Source of the DNA: Salsipaludibacter sp963735045
Lineage (GTDB): Bacteria > Actinomycetota > Nitriliruptoria > Nitriliruptorales > Nitriliruptoraceae
Reading direction: 5' to 3'
Assembly: GCA_963735045.1 (NCBI GenBank)
Contig: CAVTIZ010000001.1
Coordinates: 310,001-374,000, forward strand
Length of the DNA stretch: 64,000 nt
Below are positions 55,701-64,000 of this stretch, piece after piece; position 1 is the first letter of the stretch; each line of letters begins with the position of its first letter. Below the pieces are notes generated by a model. That model saw nothing but the letters and a program-made list of their open reading frames with translations, was not told where the DNA came from and did not search any database. Position numbers and translations under genes: made by a program.

Positions 55701-56207
55701 ATGCTGGACACCGAACTGCGACGGCGCCTGCACCCCAACATCCGCTGGGTGTGGGTCGCGGCCTGGGGTGTCGCGACCCTGCTGCTGACCGGGCTGGCCT
55801 CGGGTGCGGTGGCCATCGTGGGCGTGGCCACGAACCGGCCGGCCCTGTGGTGGATCCCCGGCGTGGTCGCACTCGTCGGGCTGGCATGGAGCCTGGTGTG
55901 GCCCGGCATGGCATGGCGTCGCTGGCGGTGGGACGTCGACGAACTCGCGCTCACCCTGCGCCACGGCGTGGTCGTGCGCGAGGTCCAGGCCCTGCCCTTC
56001 TTCCGCATCCAGCACGTGGACACCACCCAGGGTCCGCTCGACCGGATGCTGGGCCTGACGGCGATGGTGGTGCACACCGCCTCGATCACGTCCCGGCTGC
56101 CGGGCATCGACAGCGACGAGGCCGAGGCCCTTCGCCGGGACCTGCTGGAACGCGCCGCCACCGCCGCGCGAGAGGCCAACACGGACGGCGACGTCGATGC
56201 CGTCTGA
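55701..56207 (+). CDS. Bacterial PH-domain membrane protein (YdbS-like)
   Basis: A 168-residue protein with two N-terminal transmembrane helices (VWVAAWGVATLLLTGLASG; ALWWIPGVVALVGLAWSLVW) followed by a bPH2 domain: WDVDELALTLRHGVVVREVQALPFFRIQHVDTTQGPLDRMLG. YdbS/YdbT-type pairs are found beside each other in many bacteria and act at the membrane by an unknown mechanism. The ATG overlaps no other gene, and the next gene starts 11 bp before its stop. Confidence 0.82.
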   Translation: MLDTELRRRLHPNIRWVWVAAWGVATLLLTGLASGAVAIVGVATNRPALWWIPGVVALVGLAWSLVWPGMAWRRWRWDVDELALTLRHGVVVREVQALPFFRIQHVDTTQGPLDRMLGLTAMVVHTASITSRLPGIDSDEAEALRRDLLERAATAAREANTDGDVDAV

Positions 56208-57957
56208 GCCGCCACCGGGCCCCCACGTCGACGGACCCGAGCAGGTGTCACCCGGCGACCATGGCGAGGCGGCCCAGCCGCACGACGCCACCCGCACCGA
56301 CGACCCGGCACCCCACGCCCTCCCGGCGCGCTCGATGCTCAGCGGGTTCGACCCCCGGTCGCTGCTGTCGGCGATCCCGGTCATCCTGATCGCCGGCAGC
56401 GCCCTCGACCGCCTGATGGGCGTGACGATCGTGGCCGTCGCCCTGCTGGCGGGGGCCGCACGCGTCGTGCACTGGCTGCGGTTCCGGTGGGGGTTCGACG
56501 GACGGGTGCTCCACGTCCACAGTGGGCTGGTGTGGCGCAGCCGCCGGGCCGTGGACGTGGCACGCATCCAGCAGGTGGAACTCGAGCGACCGCTGCTGCA
56601 CCGGGTCCTGGGGACCGCCCTGCTGCGCATCGAGACCGCTGCCGACTCCGGACAGACCGAGGTGGCGCTCAACGGCCTGGACCACCAGGACGCCATCAGC
56701 CTCCGTGAGCGCATCACCGTGGCCCGCCGGACCGCCGGGACCGTGGCCACGCCCGGTGGCCGACCCACGATGGCCGCGGCGCCCGGGACCGGCCCGGACC
56801 CCGCCGTCGGCCCGGTGGCCAGCCCCGCACCACCACCGCCGACGGTGGTGGTGGCCCAGCCCAGCGTGGCCGACCTGGTCAAGCACGCCGTGACGGGGAC
56901 CGGGCTGCTGGTGGTGCCCGCCGGCATCGCCGCGCTGGCCCAGGTCGGCTGGGAGACGGTCGGACTGCTGGGCAACGACGTGGAGGACGTGGCCGACTCC
57001 GCCGTGGGTGCCGCGACCCGATCCGGGGTGGTCGTGCTCACGCTGACCGTGGTGGTCATCGGCCTGCTCGGCGCGATCGCGACCACGCTGCTGCGCGACT
57101 GGGACCTGACCCTGGTGCGCCAGGGCGACGACTTCCGACTCTCCCGCGGGCTCCTGAGCCAGCGCAGTGCGACCATCCCGATGCGGCGTCTGCAGGTACT
57201 GGACTACCACCAGAACTGGCTCCGGGCGCTGCTCGGTGTCGGCACGCTGCACCTGCGCTCGGCCGGGGGTGGCAACGAACACGATCGGCGGATCTCGGTG
57301 CCGTGGATGTCTCGCGACGAGTTGACGTCGATCCTGTCGCTGGGGCTGGATGGCGTACTCGACGGACCCGACGACCTGCCCATGGTCGGGCGTCGCCACT
57401 CCCGCCATGCACGCCGTCGACTGTGGCTGCTGTGGTTGCGTGGCCTGTGGATCCCGCTGCTCGTGCTCGGACTGGTCACCGTGGTCGCCGCCAGCCAGGT
57501 CGACACCGGCCAGGTTCGGACGGGCACCGTGGTCGCGGTGCTCGCCGCGACCCTGCTCGTGACCGCGGGACTGGCCTGGCTGCTGGGTTCGGCCCAGTAC
57601 CGACGGCTGGGTCACGCCGCCACCGACCGGGTGGCACTGGTCACCGGTGGCGTGCTGGGCCACCGCTCGATCTGGATGCCACTGGGTCGACTGCAGGGCG
57701 TGGTCGCCCGTGCGAACCCGTTCCAACGTCGGCTCGACCTCGTGACGCTGGTCCTGACCCCGGCGGGGGGCGCCAACCGGCCGGTCGACATCCGCGACGT
57801 CGCGGCGGACCGGGCCACCGAACTGGGCGGGCACCTGGTCGCCGTGGCGGCGGGGCGGCGGGGTCCGGTCGGCGCCATCCCGACCCCGGGGGCCACGACC
57901 GACCGGGGCCGGGACCGGACCTCGACCCCACCGGGTCCGCCGCTCGCCCCGACCTGA
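56197..57957 (+). CDS. Bacterial PH-domain membrane protein (YdbT-like)
   Basis: A 586-residue protein with an Asp/Pro-rich head, then alternating transmembrane segments and bPH2 domains: FDGRVLHVHSGLVWRSRRAVDVARIQQVELERPLLHRVLG, TLLRDWDLTLVRQGDDFRLSRGLLSQRSATIPMRRLQVLDYHQNWLR, and a third near ALVTGGVLGHRSIWMPLGRLQGVVARANPFQRR. Three PH repeats match the YdbT architecture. It starts 11 bp inside the YdbS-like gene and faces menD, 18 bp away. Confidence 0.85.
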   Translation: MPSEPPPGPHVDGPEQVSPGDHGEAAQPHDATRTDDPAPHALPARSMLSGFDPRSLLSAIPVILIAGSALDRLMGVTIVAVALLAGAARVVHWLRFRWGFDGRVLHVHSGLVWRSRRAVDVARIQQVELERPLLHRVLGTALLRIETAADSGQTEVALNGLDHQDAISLRERITVARRTAGTVATPGGRPTMAAAPGTGPDPAVGPVASPAPPPPTVVVAQPSVADLVKHAVTGTGLLVVPAGIAALAQVGWETVGLLGNDVEDVADSAVGAATRSGVVVLTLTVVVIGLLGAIATTLLRDWDLTLVRQGDDFRLSRGLLSQRSATIPMRRLQVLDYHQNWLRALLGVGTLHLRSAGGGNEHDRRISVPWMSRDELTSILSLGLDGVLDGPDDLPMVGRRHSRHARRRLWLLWLRGLWIPLLVLGLVTVVAASQVDTGQVRTGTVVAVLAATLLVTAGLAWLLGSAQYRRLGHAATDRVALVTGGVLGHRSIWMPLGRLQGVVARANPFQRRLDLVTLVLTPAGGANRPVDIRDVAADRATELGGHLVAVAAGRRGPVGAIPTPGATTDRGRDRTSTPPGPPLAPT

Positions 57958-57975
57958 CCCACCGGGTGACGGGGC

Positions 57976-59883
57976 TCAGCCGTCGGCGAGTTTCCCCGCG
58001 AGGTCGTCGCGGATGGCGGCCCTCGCGGCGGCACCACGCTGGCGGTCCGTGCGCACCACCACCACCTGCATCCCGTCCGTCGGCGGGTGCGCCACGACCT
58101 CGGCGACCTCGTCGACGTCCACGGCCATCGCCGGGACCCCGGCGGCCTCGGCCACTGCGACCAGGTCCCGGCCATGGGGGGTGGCGAAGAGCCGTTCGAA
58201 GTCGTCCAGGTCGTGGGCCGGCACCTGGTGGAAGATCCCGCCACCGTCGTTGTCGACCACCACCAGGACCAGGGGGACGGCGGCGACGTCGGGGACGAGC
58301 AGGCCGTTGTGGTCGTGCAGGAACGACAGGTCACCCGCCAGCGCGACCGTCGGCCCTGACGCCAGCGCGACCCCCACGGCGGTGGAGGTGAAGCCGTCGA
58401 TGCCGGCCAGGCCCCGGTTGGCCAGCACCCGGCCGGGCCCCGTCGGCGACGCCGGCCCGGCCGGGTCACCGACCGGCTCCCCGGCGTCGGGGCCGGCGTC
58501 GGGGGCGGCGTCGGGGGCAGCATCGGCGTAGTCGGCGAGGTCCCGGATCGGCAGCGACGAGGCCACCACCAGCGGCCGGTCGCCGACCGCGCTCGACACC
58601 CGACGGGCGACCGCCGGTTCCGGGGCGTCGCGACCGTCGAGGTGGCCGGCGACCACCCCTCGCGCGACCTCGACGCCGTCGCGCCACCGCTGGGACCAGT
58701 TCGACTCCTGTGCCAGGCCGGCGGCCACCAGCGCCGCGACCAACGGGCCGGCCGGCGCCGTCACGGCATGCGCGACCGTGCGGGTCGGGTCGGTCACGCC
58801 CACCTCGGTGACCTGGACGGTCTCGACGTCCGACAGCCCGACCAGTGCGGCGCGGGACAGGGTCGGCCGACCCAGCCGCAGGACGAGGTCCGGTCGCCAG
58901 GCAGGGTCGTCACCCATCGCGGCCAGGATCGGTCCCAGGTGGGGGGTCCCGACGCCGCGCGGACCGCCCACGGTCGGCTCGGCCAGGACCGGGACGCCCG
59001 ACCTGCGCAGTGCGGCCAGGGCAGGTGCCGGGGTCGGCCCGTCGCCGGCCACGACCAGCACCCGCCGACCCGCGACGAGCGCCTGCAGGCGTGCGACCAG
59101 GTCGGGGTCGATGGCCGTCGACGGCAGCCCGAATCGGGTCCACGGCTGGCCGTCGGTGCGACCCGCCAGCACCTGCCGGTAGGGCAGCGCACGGGTGCGG
59201 CCGTCGTCGAGACCGGGGACGGTGGGTTCGCGGAAGGCGAGGTTGGCGTGCACCGGTCCGGCCGACCCGCCCGCGTCGGCCGCGACCACGCCCGCCCCGG
59301 GACGGCCACGTGCGGCGGCCACCAGCCGAGCGGTGGCGCTGCGCCAGTACCCGGGCTCGCCGGGTGCGCCCGATGCGGCGGGCAGGTCGAGGTGCCAGCG
59401 CACGAGTTCCCGGAACAGGTCGGCCTGGGCGAAGGCCTGGTTGGCCCCGACGTGGTGGAGTTCGACCGGGCGGTCGGCCGAGACCACCACCAGCGGCACC
59501 CCGGCGGTGTGGGCCTCGGCCACCGCCGGACCGAGGTTGGCCACCGCGGTGCCCGACGTCGTCACGACCGCGGCCGGTCGGCCGTCGCCGCGGGCCAGGC
59601 CCAGGGCCAGGAAGGCGGCCGAACGCTCGTCGTGGCGGACGTGGAGCTCGACGTCGTCACGACGGGCCACCGCCACCGCGAGCGCGGTGGAGCGCGACCC
59701 CGGTGCGAGCACGACGTGGCGCACGCCACCGCGGACCAGTTCGTCGACCACGGTGCCCGCCAGTGCCGTCGACGGGTTGACCGCACCCAGGGACTCCTGC
59801 TCGACGGCGCCGACACCACCCGGTCCGTCGCCGGACGGCTCACCCGCCGCGTCCAGCCGTGGTGGGTCGTCGCGGCCGGTCAT
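57976..59883 (-). CDS. menD: SEPHCHC synthase (2-succinyl-5-enolpyruvyl-6-hydroxy-3-cyclohexene-1-carboxylate synthase)
   Basis: A 635-residue thiamine diphosphate enzyme that joins isochorismate and 2-oxoglutarate. The N-terminal part has LAPGSRSTALAVAVAR and VVTTSGTAVANLGPAVAEA. The ThDP/Mg site is LALAGDLSFLHDHNGLL and VVVDNDGGGIFH. The ATG at 59883 overlaps the menC stop by 4 bp; a GTG near the NPSTALAG motif is closer to the usual MenD N-terminus and would drop about 34 residues. A Pro/Ala/Gly repeat insert is present near residue 460. Confidence 0.93.
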   Translation of the reverse strand: MTGRDDPPRLDAAGEPSGDGPGGVGAVEQESLGAVNPSTALAGTVVDELVRGGVRHVVLAPGSRSTALAVAVARRDDVELHVRHDERSAAFLALGLARGDGRPAAVVTTSGTAVANLGPAVAEAHTAGVPLVVVSADRPVELHHVGANQAFAQADLFRELVRWHLDLPAASGAPGEPGYWRSATARLVAAARGRPGAGVVAADAGGSAGPVHANLAFREPTVPGLDDGRTRALPYRQVLAGRTDGQPWTRFGLPSTAIDPDLVARLQALVAGRRVLVVAGDGPTPAPALAALRRSGVPVLAEPTVGGPRGVGTPHLGPILAAMGDDPAWRPDLVLRLGRPTLSRAALVGLSDVETVQVTEVGVTDPTRTVAHAVTAPAGPLVAALVAAGLAQESNWSQRWRDGVEVARGVVAGHLDGRDAPEPAVARRVSSAVGDRPLVVASSLPIRDLADYADAAPDAAPDAGPDAGEPVGDPAGPASPTGPGRVLANRGLAGIDGFTSTAVGVALASGPTVALAGDLSFLHDHNGLLVPDVAAVPLVLVVVDNDGGGIFHQVPAHDLDDFERLFATPHGRDLVAVAEAAGVPAMAVDVDEVAEVVAHPPTDGMQVVVVRTDRQRGAAARAAIRDDLAGKLADG

Positions 59884-60836
59884 GCCGAGCGCCCGGACAG
59901 TGCCGCGTCGGCGGCCGCCAGCCGCTGGAGCAGCCAGGCGGTCGTGGCGGGTTCGGGCTCGTGGGTCTCCACCAGCGTCCGCGCGGGGGCCACGGTCCGC
60001 ACCGTGAGCCATCCGTCCACCGGGAGCAGTGGGTCGTCGACCAGGTCGGACGCCAGCAGGTGGCCGGTGCCCAGCCCGCAGGCGTGGGGCAGGTCGGGCA
60101 ACGCCGCCGCCAGGGCCAGCCCGGCCGACAGGCCCACCGAGGTGTCGACCGCCGAGGACACCACGGCCGGAACGCCCGCGGCCTCCGCCACGGCCAGGGC
60201 GGCCCGCACGCCACCCAACGGGGCGACCTTGACGATCACCACGTCGACGTCGGCCGCGACCGCCGCGGCGACCGGGTCGTCGGCGAGCCGGATGGACTCG
60301 TCTGCGGCCACCGGGACCCTCGTGCGGCGTCGGACCTCGACCAGCTCCGACAGGGTCGTGCACGGCTGCTCGACGTACTCGAGGTCGTGGACGGCCAGCC
60401 GGGCCAGCGCATGGACCGCCGTCTCGACGTCCCAGGCGCGGTTGGCGTCGACGCGGATCGCGACGTCGGGGCCGACGACGTCGCGAACGGCGGCCACCCG
60501 GTCGAGGTCGTCGGCCAGGCCCTGGCCGGGCTCGGCCACCTTGACCTTGACGGTGCCGCAGTTGCCGACCAGCGCCAGTCGCGCGGCCTCGTCCGGCCCG
60601 ACCGCCGGCACGATCGCGTTGACCGGGACCCGGTCGCGCACCGCCGGCGGGAACCCTTCCTCGGCGGCCTCACGAGCCGCCGCGAGCCAGGTCGCCGTGA
60701 CGGCCGGCGGATAGTCGTCGAACGGGGCGAATTCGCCCCAGCCCGCTGCGCCGTGCAACAGCACGCCCGTCCGCGAGTCGACCCCGCGGAAGCGCGTGCG
60801 CAGCGGCACGCGGAAGGGCACCAGGTCGTCGATCAC
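59880..60836 (-). CDS. menC: o-Succinylbenzoate synthase
   Basis: A 318-residue enolase-superfamily enzyme that dehydrates SHCHC. Active-site residues are visible as Lys in VKVKVAEPG, Asp in RVDANRAWD, Glu in YVEQPC, Asp in VAADESIR and Lys in VIVKVAPLGG. The GTG at 60836 overlaps the menA stop by 4 bp; the longer ORF to 61643 is a different frame over menA. Confidence 0.93.
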   Translation of the reverse strand: MIDDLVPFRVPLRTRFRGVDSRTGVLLHGAAGWGEFAPFDDYPPAVTATWLAAAREAAEEGFPPAVRDRVPVNAIVPAVGPDEAARLALVGNCGTVKVKVAEPGQGLADDLDRVAAVRDVVGPDVAIRVDANRAWDVETAVHALARLAVHDLEYVEQPCTTLSELVEVRRRTRVPVAADESIRLADDPVAAAVAADVDVVIVKVAPLGGVRAALAVAEAAGVPAVVSSAVDTSVGLSAGLALAAALPDLPHACGLGTGHLLASDLVDDPLLPVDGWLTVRTVAPARTLVETHEPEPATTAWLLQRLAAADAALSGRSA

Positions 60837-61864
60837 GACGTCCACCCACCCGCCAGCAACCCGATCGCCAGCAGCACGGCGAGCACCAACTGGGTGCGGG
60901 CCGTCCGGCCCAGCGCGGCCACCAGCGGTGGGCCGGGCGGGGCCTCGCGCACCACCCGGACGGCCGGCACGGCCAACGGAGCCGCCAGCAGCGCCAGCAG
61001 CACCCACCACGACGACAGTGCCACGGCGAGCACCACCACGACCACGAACGACCCCACGACCAGCGCCTGGTAGAGCACGCGCGTCCTCGCGTCGCCCATC
61101 CGCACGGCCAGCGTGCGCTTGCCCACGACCGTGTCGGTGGGGATGTCCCGCAAGTTGTTGACGACGAGCAGGGCCACTGCCAGCGCCCCGATCGGGACGG
61201 CAGCGACGACGGGCACCCACGTCAGGCGCTCGTCCTGGACGTAGGCCGAGCCGACCGTGGCGACCAGTCCGAAGAACAGGAACACGACCACTTCGCCCAA
61301 CCCGCGCGAGGCGATCGGACGGTCCCCGCCGGAGTACCACAGGGTCGCGACGAGCGACGCGAGGCCGACCACCAGCAGCTCCCACCCGGCGAGGGCCGCC
61401 AGGACCAGTCCCACCACCGCGGCGGCCGCCAGGGTCGCCACCATGGCGCGCTTCATCGCCGCCGGCGTGACCAGTCCCGACCCGACGCCACGCAGGGGTC
61501 CGACGCGGTCGGCCGTGTCGACCCCGGCGACGCCGTCGAAGTAGTCGTTGGCGAAGTTGACGGCCACCTGCAGGAGCAGGGCGACCGCACCCGCGAGCGC
61601 GAACCGCAGCCACGACGGCGGCGGTCCGTCCCCACGTGACCACGCCAGGGCCGTCGCACTGGCCGCGGTGCCCACGACGACCGGCGCGACGGCGGCCGGC
61701 AGGGTGCGCACGCGGACCGCCTCGATCCAGGCCTCGCGCGAGGTCGGGCCGGTCACGGGCATGCCGTCGCCGCGACCCGGCCGGACAGCATCGTCCCCGG
61801 TGGCGCGGGCGGAGCGGTCGGCAGCCGGCGTGGCGCGGCGTTCGGCATCGTCAGTGGGGACCAT
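60833..61864 (-). CDS. menA: 1,4-dihydroxy-2-naphthoate polyprenyltransferase
   Basis: A 343-residue integral membrane prenyltransferase of the UbiA family. The first Asp-rich motif is NFANDYFDGVAGVD, and the second region shows LRDIPTDTVVGKRTLAVRMG. About nine hydrophobic segments follow. Start ATG 61864 is chosen because TACCTT lies 6 nt before it, which fits a leaderless transcript; ATG 61762 (MPVTGPTSREAWIEAVR) is closer to the core and may be the true start. First gene of menA-menC-menD. Confidence 0.9.
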   Translation of the reverse strand: MVPTDDAERRATPAADRSARATGDDAVRPGRGDGMPVTGPTSREAWIEAVRVRTLPAAVAPVVVGTAASATALAWSRGDGPPPSWLRFALAGAVALLLQVAVNFANDYFDGVAGVDTADRVGPLRGVGSGLVTPAAMKRAMVATLAAAAVVGLVLAALAGWELLVVGLASLVATLWYSGGDRPIASRGLGEVVVFLFFGLVATVGSAYVQDERLTWVPVVAAVPIGALAVALLVVNNLRDIPTDTVVGKRTLAVRMGDARTRVLYQALVVGSFVVVVVLAVALSSWWVLLALLAAPLAVPAVRVVREAPPGPPLVAALGRTARTQLVLAVLLAIGLLAGGWTS

Positions 61865-61940
61865 GCCCGCAAGGTACGTGGCGGCCGGTCGGGGCTGCCG
61901 CCGGCGCGCGACGGTCCCGGGCACGCCCCACACCACCCTC

Positions 61941-62030
61941 CCGGACTGGCCCCCCTGATTGGCACCCGGACCGGCCCCCCCTGATTGGCACCCGGACTGG
62001 CCCCCGGACTGGCCCCACGGACTGGCCCCC
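61941..62030. repeat. Imperfect tandem repeats in the menA / P450 gap
   Basis: Two units of about 25 bp combining CCGGACYGGCCCC with CTGATTGGCAC are followed by three shorter copies of CGGACTGGCCCC. They fill the middle of the 238-bp divergent gap. No ORF is credible there. TACGAT near 62091 is a possible -10 box for the P450. Confidence 0.7.
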
Positions 62031-62102
62031 GGGCGCCGGCCGCCGTGCTCGCGGCCGACGGGGCCGGGCGTACGATCGTGGCCCCACGGACGAAGGGTCG
62101 GG

Positions 62103-63398
62103 ATGGTCCAGGTCAGGGGACTCGCGCGTGACTCGGTCCGTTCGGCGCTGCTCGCGGGGCTTCGGGTCCGAGGCGACTTCCTGGGGGACTGGCTCGATCC
62201 GCGCCACCGCGACGACCCGTACCCGCTGTACCGGCGTATCCGCGACCAGGGTCGCGTCGCCGTCACCCCGATCGGGCCCATGACGGCCGACCACGTGACC
62301 TGCGACCGGATCCTGCGCCACCCGGAGACGACGACCGCCACCGCCGGCCACGACAACCTCCCCGAGGCCAGCTGGTTCGAACGCTGGATGTTCGGGGGCC
62401 CGGACCGCGGCGACCTGGTGGATCCCCTTGGCCCCGAGTCGATGATCGGCACGGACGCCCCCGACCACACCCGCCTGCGACGCCTGGTCAGCCGGGTCTT
62501 CACCCCCTCGTCGATCGCCGACCTGCGACCCCGACTCACGGCCATCGCCGAGGAACTGGTCGACACGGCACGCCAGCAGGACAGCTTCGACCTGATGGCC
62601 GACGTGGCACACGTGTTCCCCGTCCGGGCGATCTGTGAGGTGCTGGGGATCCCCGAGGCCGACCACCGCCGCTTCAAGGAGTGGGGCTCGGACCTCGCGG
62701 TCGACCTCGACCTGTTGGTGCCGGCCCACCGCCAACGGGCCGCGATCGTCGCCCTGCGGGAACTGTCCGACTACCTGTCGGCACTGCTGCGCGAGCGCCG
62801 TCGCGACCCCGGCGACGACCTGCTGTCGCGGCTCGTCCAGGTCGAGGAGGACGGCGACCAGCTCACCGAGCGCGAGCTGCTCGCGACCTGCCTCCTGCTG
62901 CTGGTGGCCGGCTTCGAGACCACCGTGAACCTCGTGGGCAATGGGACGCTGGCGTTGGTCCGGCACCGCGACCAACTCGACTGGTTGCGCGAGGACCTCA
63001 CGCGCGTGCCGCTCGCGGTCGAGGAACTGCTGCGGTTCGATTCGCCCGTGCAGCTGAGCGTGCGAAACGTCGCGGGGAGCCTGCGTGAGGACCTCGACGA
63101 GCTCCCCGAGGGTGGACCGGTGCTGCTCGTCCTCGGCGGCGCCAACCGGGATCCCGACGTCTTCCCCGACCCCGATCGGCTCGACCTCGCCCGGCCCAAC
63201 GCGCGCCGCCACCTGGCCTTCGCCAGCGGGCCGCACTACTGCCTCGGTGCCGCCCTGGCCCGGTTGGAGGGCGAGATCGCCCTCACCACCCTGCTGGACC
63301 GGATGGGCGACCTCCGGCTGGCGGGGCGGCCTCGTCGTCGCCCCACCTTCGTGCTGCGCGGGCTCGACTCGTTGCCGCTGGTGTCCACGCCGAGGTGA
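62103..63398 (+). CDS. Cytochrome P450 inside the menaquinone gene group
   Basis: A 431-residue class I bacterial P450. The I-helix motif is VAGFETTVNLVGNG, ExxR is EELLRFDSPVQ and the haem loop is FASGPHYCLGAALARLE with the axial Cys. GAAGGG lies 5 nt before the ATG. Its TGA overlaps the menE GTG by 4 bp, so it is translated with menE and divergent from menA. No P450 is part of the known menaquinone pathway; modification of menaquinone or an unrelated role are both open. Confidence 0.92.
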   Translation: MVQVRGLARDSVRSALLAGLRVRGDFLGDWLDPRHRDDPYPLYRRIRDQGRVAVTPIGPMTADHVTCDRILRHPETTTATAGHDNLPEASWFERWMFGGPDRGDLVDPLGPESMIGTDAPDHTRLRRLVSRVFTPSSIADLRPRLTAIAEELVDTARQQDSFDLMADVAHVFPVRAICEVLGIPEADHRRFKEWGSDLAVDLDLLVPAHRQRAAIVALRELSDYLSALLRERRRDPGDDLLSRLVQVEEDGDQLTERELLATCLLLLVAGFETTVNLVGNGTLALVRHRDQLDWLREDLTRVPLAVEELLRFDSPVQLSVRNVAGSLREDLDELPEGGPVLLVLGGANRDPDVFPDPDRLDLARPNARRHLAFASGPHYCLGAALARLEGEIALTTLLDRMGDLRLAGRPRRRPTFVLRGLDSLPLVSTPR

Positions 63399-64000
63399 CC
63401 ACCGTCGAGGTGCATCGTGCGGTCGATCGGGCGGCGGCCGTGCGCGGCCTGGTGTCGACCTGGGAGGCCGGACGGACGGCCTGGGTGGTGGACCCCACGG
63501 CCAGCCGAGACCGCCTGCTTCGGCTCGGTGGCGGGGTGCTGCCCGCCGAGGTCGTCGACCGGCTGGCACGCCACGCCACGGTCACCGTGGACCTGGACGT
63601 GCCGCCCGACACGGCCACGATCGTCACCTCGTCGGGCACCACCGGGCCGCCCAAGGTCCTGGCGCTGTCGGCAGCGGCGCTGGACGCCTCGGCCGACGGC
63701 GCCCATGCCCACCTGGAGGTGACCGCGGGCGACCGCTGGCTGTTGGCCCTGCCCGTGCACCACGTCGCCGGCCAGTCCGTGGTGTGGCGAAGTCGTCGGC
63801 TCGGCCGGGACCCGGTGGTCCAGGATCGCCTCGACCCGACCGCCGCGCAGGACGCCACCGTCGTGTCGCTGGTGCCGACGCAACTCCGACGTGTGGTCGA
63901 CGCGGGCGCGCACCTGGAGGCCACCGTCCTGCTCGGCGGGGGCGCCATCTCCCCCCGGCTGCTGGCGGACGCCGCGTCGGGACGCCACGTCCGACGGGTC
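63395..64000 (+). CDS. menE: o-Succinylbenzoate-CoA ligase, 3'-partial
   Basis: The first 202 codons of an AMP-forming ligase, open to the window end. The adenylate-forming P-loop reads ATIVTSSGTTGPPKVLALS, followed by LPVHHVAGQSVVWRS and, near the end, TVVSLVPTQLRRVVD and LLGGGAISPRLL, which match MenE order. The GTG at 63395 overlaps the P450 stop by 4 bp. It is easily missed because it has no stop in the window. Confidence 0.88.
   Translation, partial: MTTVEVHRAVDRAAAVRGLVSTWEAGRTAWVVDPTASRDRLLRLGGGVLPAEVVDRLARHATVTVDLDVPPDTATIVTSSGTTGPPKVLALSAAALDASADGAHAHLEVTAGDRWLLALPVHHVAGQSVVWRSRRLGRDPVVQDRLDPTAAQDATVVSLVPTQLRRVVDAGAHLEATVLLGGGAISPRLLADAASGRHVRRV

Noticed and set aside
58642..60714. 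690-codon plus-strand ORF
   Set aside because: Antisense to menD and menC, both with intact active-site motifs.

Overview
The window comes from a very GC-rich actinobacterium. The evidence is GTG/ATG starts joined by 4-bp GTGA or ATGA overlaps, TANNNT-type -10 boxes, a complete actinobacterial nuoA-N operon and a futalosine-independent menaquinone (men) pathway. Long acidic, disordered extensions on several Nuo subunits suggest a halotolerant lineage such as Nitriliruptoria or a relative; that placement is inference only. I saw no rRNA, tRNA, CRISPR array, transposase or phage gene.

Layout. 1-9.1 kb holds mixed household genes: the 3' part of an aminopeptidase N gene with an apparent frameshift, an operon for an exported MBL-fold protein, an acetyltransferase and an amidohydrolase lipoprotein, then a histidine phosphatase, an acidic repeat protein, a JmjC-like oxygenase and a sucrase/ferredoxin-like protein. 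9.1-29.3 kb is a catabolic cluster. It combines a gamma-glutamylation route for amines (GS-like ligase, PuuC-like ALDH, PuuD-like hydrolase, APC permease, class III aminotransferase plus ALDH) with parts of a homoprotocatechuate-type meta-cleavage route (HpaD-like dioxygenase, HpaE-like ALDH, HpaG/FAH-like hydrolase), together with a P450, an LLM flavoprotein, an SDR, an AKR and an acetoacetate-decarboxylase-like protein. All the main transcription units of this cluster start at copies of one 20-bp imperfect palindrome (consensus ATCGTTYGGAYCCSAACGAT at 12931, 13879, 20714, 26590, plus a degenerate tandem pair at 23540-23574), so it looks like a single regulon, possibly under the MarR-family regulator encoded inside it.

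29.4-48 kb is one long minus-strand operon, nuoABCDEFGHIJKLMN, followed by a polyprenyl diphosphate synthase and a MOSC protein. 48.4-64 kb carries an SDR, a GNAT, a VOC protein, a geranylgeranyl-reductase-family protein (MenJ candidate), ubiE/menG, an HTH-like protein with menF, a pair of PH-domain membrane proteins, menA-menC-menD on the minus strand, and a second cytochrome P450 translationally coupled to menE, which runs off the window. Menaquinone synthesis and its main electron donor complex therefore sit together, and the nuo operon and the MenJ candidate share an unusual promoter/operator (TYGTGA-N6-TCACGA fused to a -10 box).

Non-coding signals of interest are the regulon palindrome, the nuo/MenJ operator, a two-copy 50-nt stem-loop element whose arms covary, a three-copy 37-nt repeat with an internal palindrome, a 47-bp direct repeat that duplicates the 3' end of the PuuC-like gene, and several short tandem repeats. 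Three genes (pepN, the LLM oxidoreductase and a class I glutamine amidotransferase) are each interrupted by one apparent single-base indel; sequencing error and real decay cannot be told apart from sequence alone.
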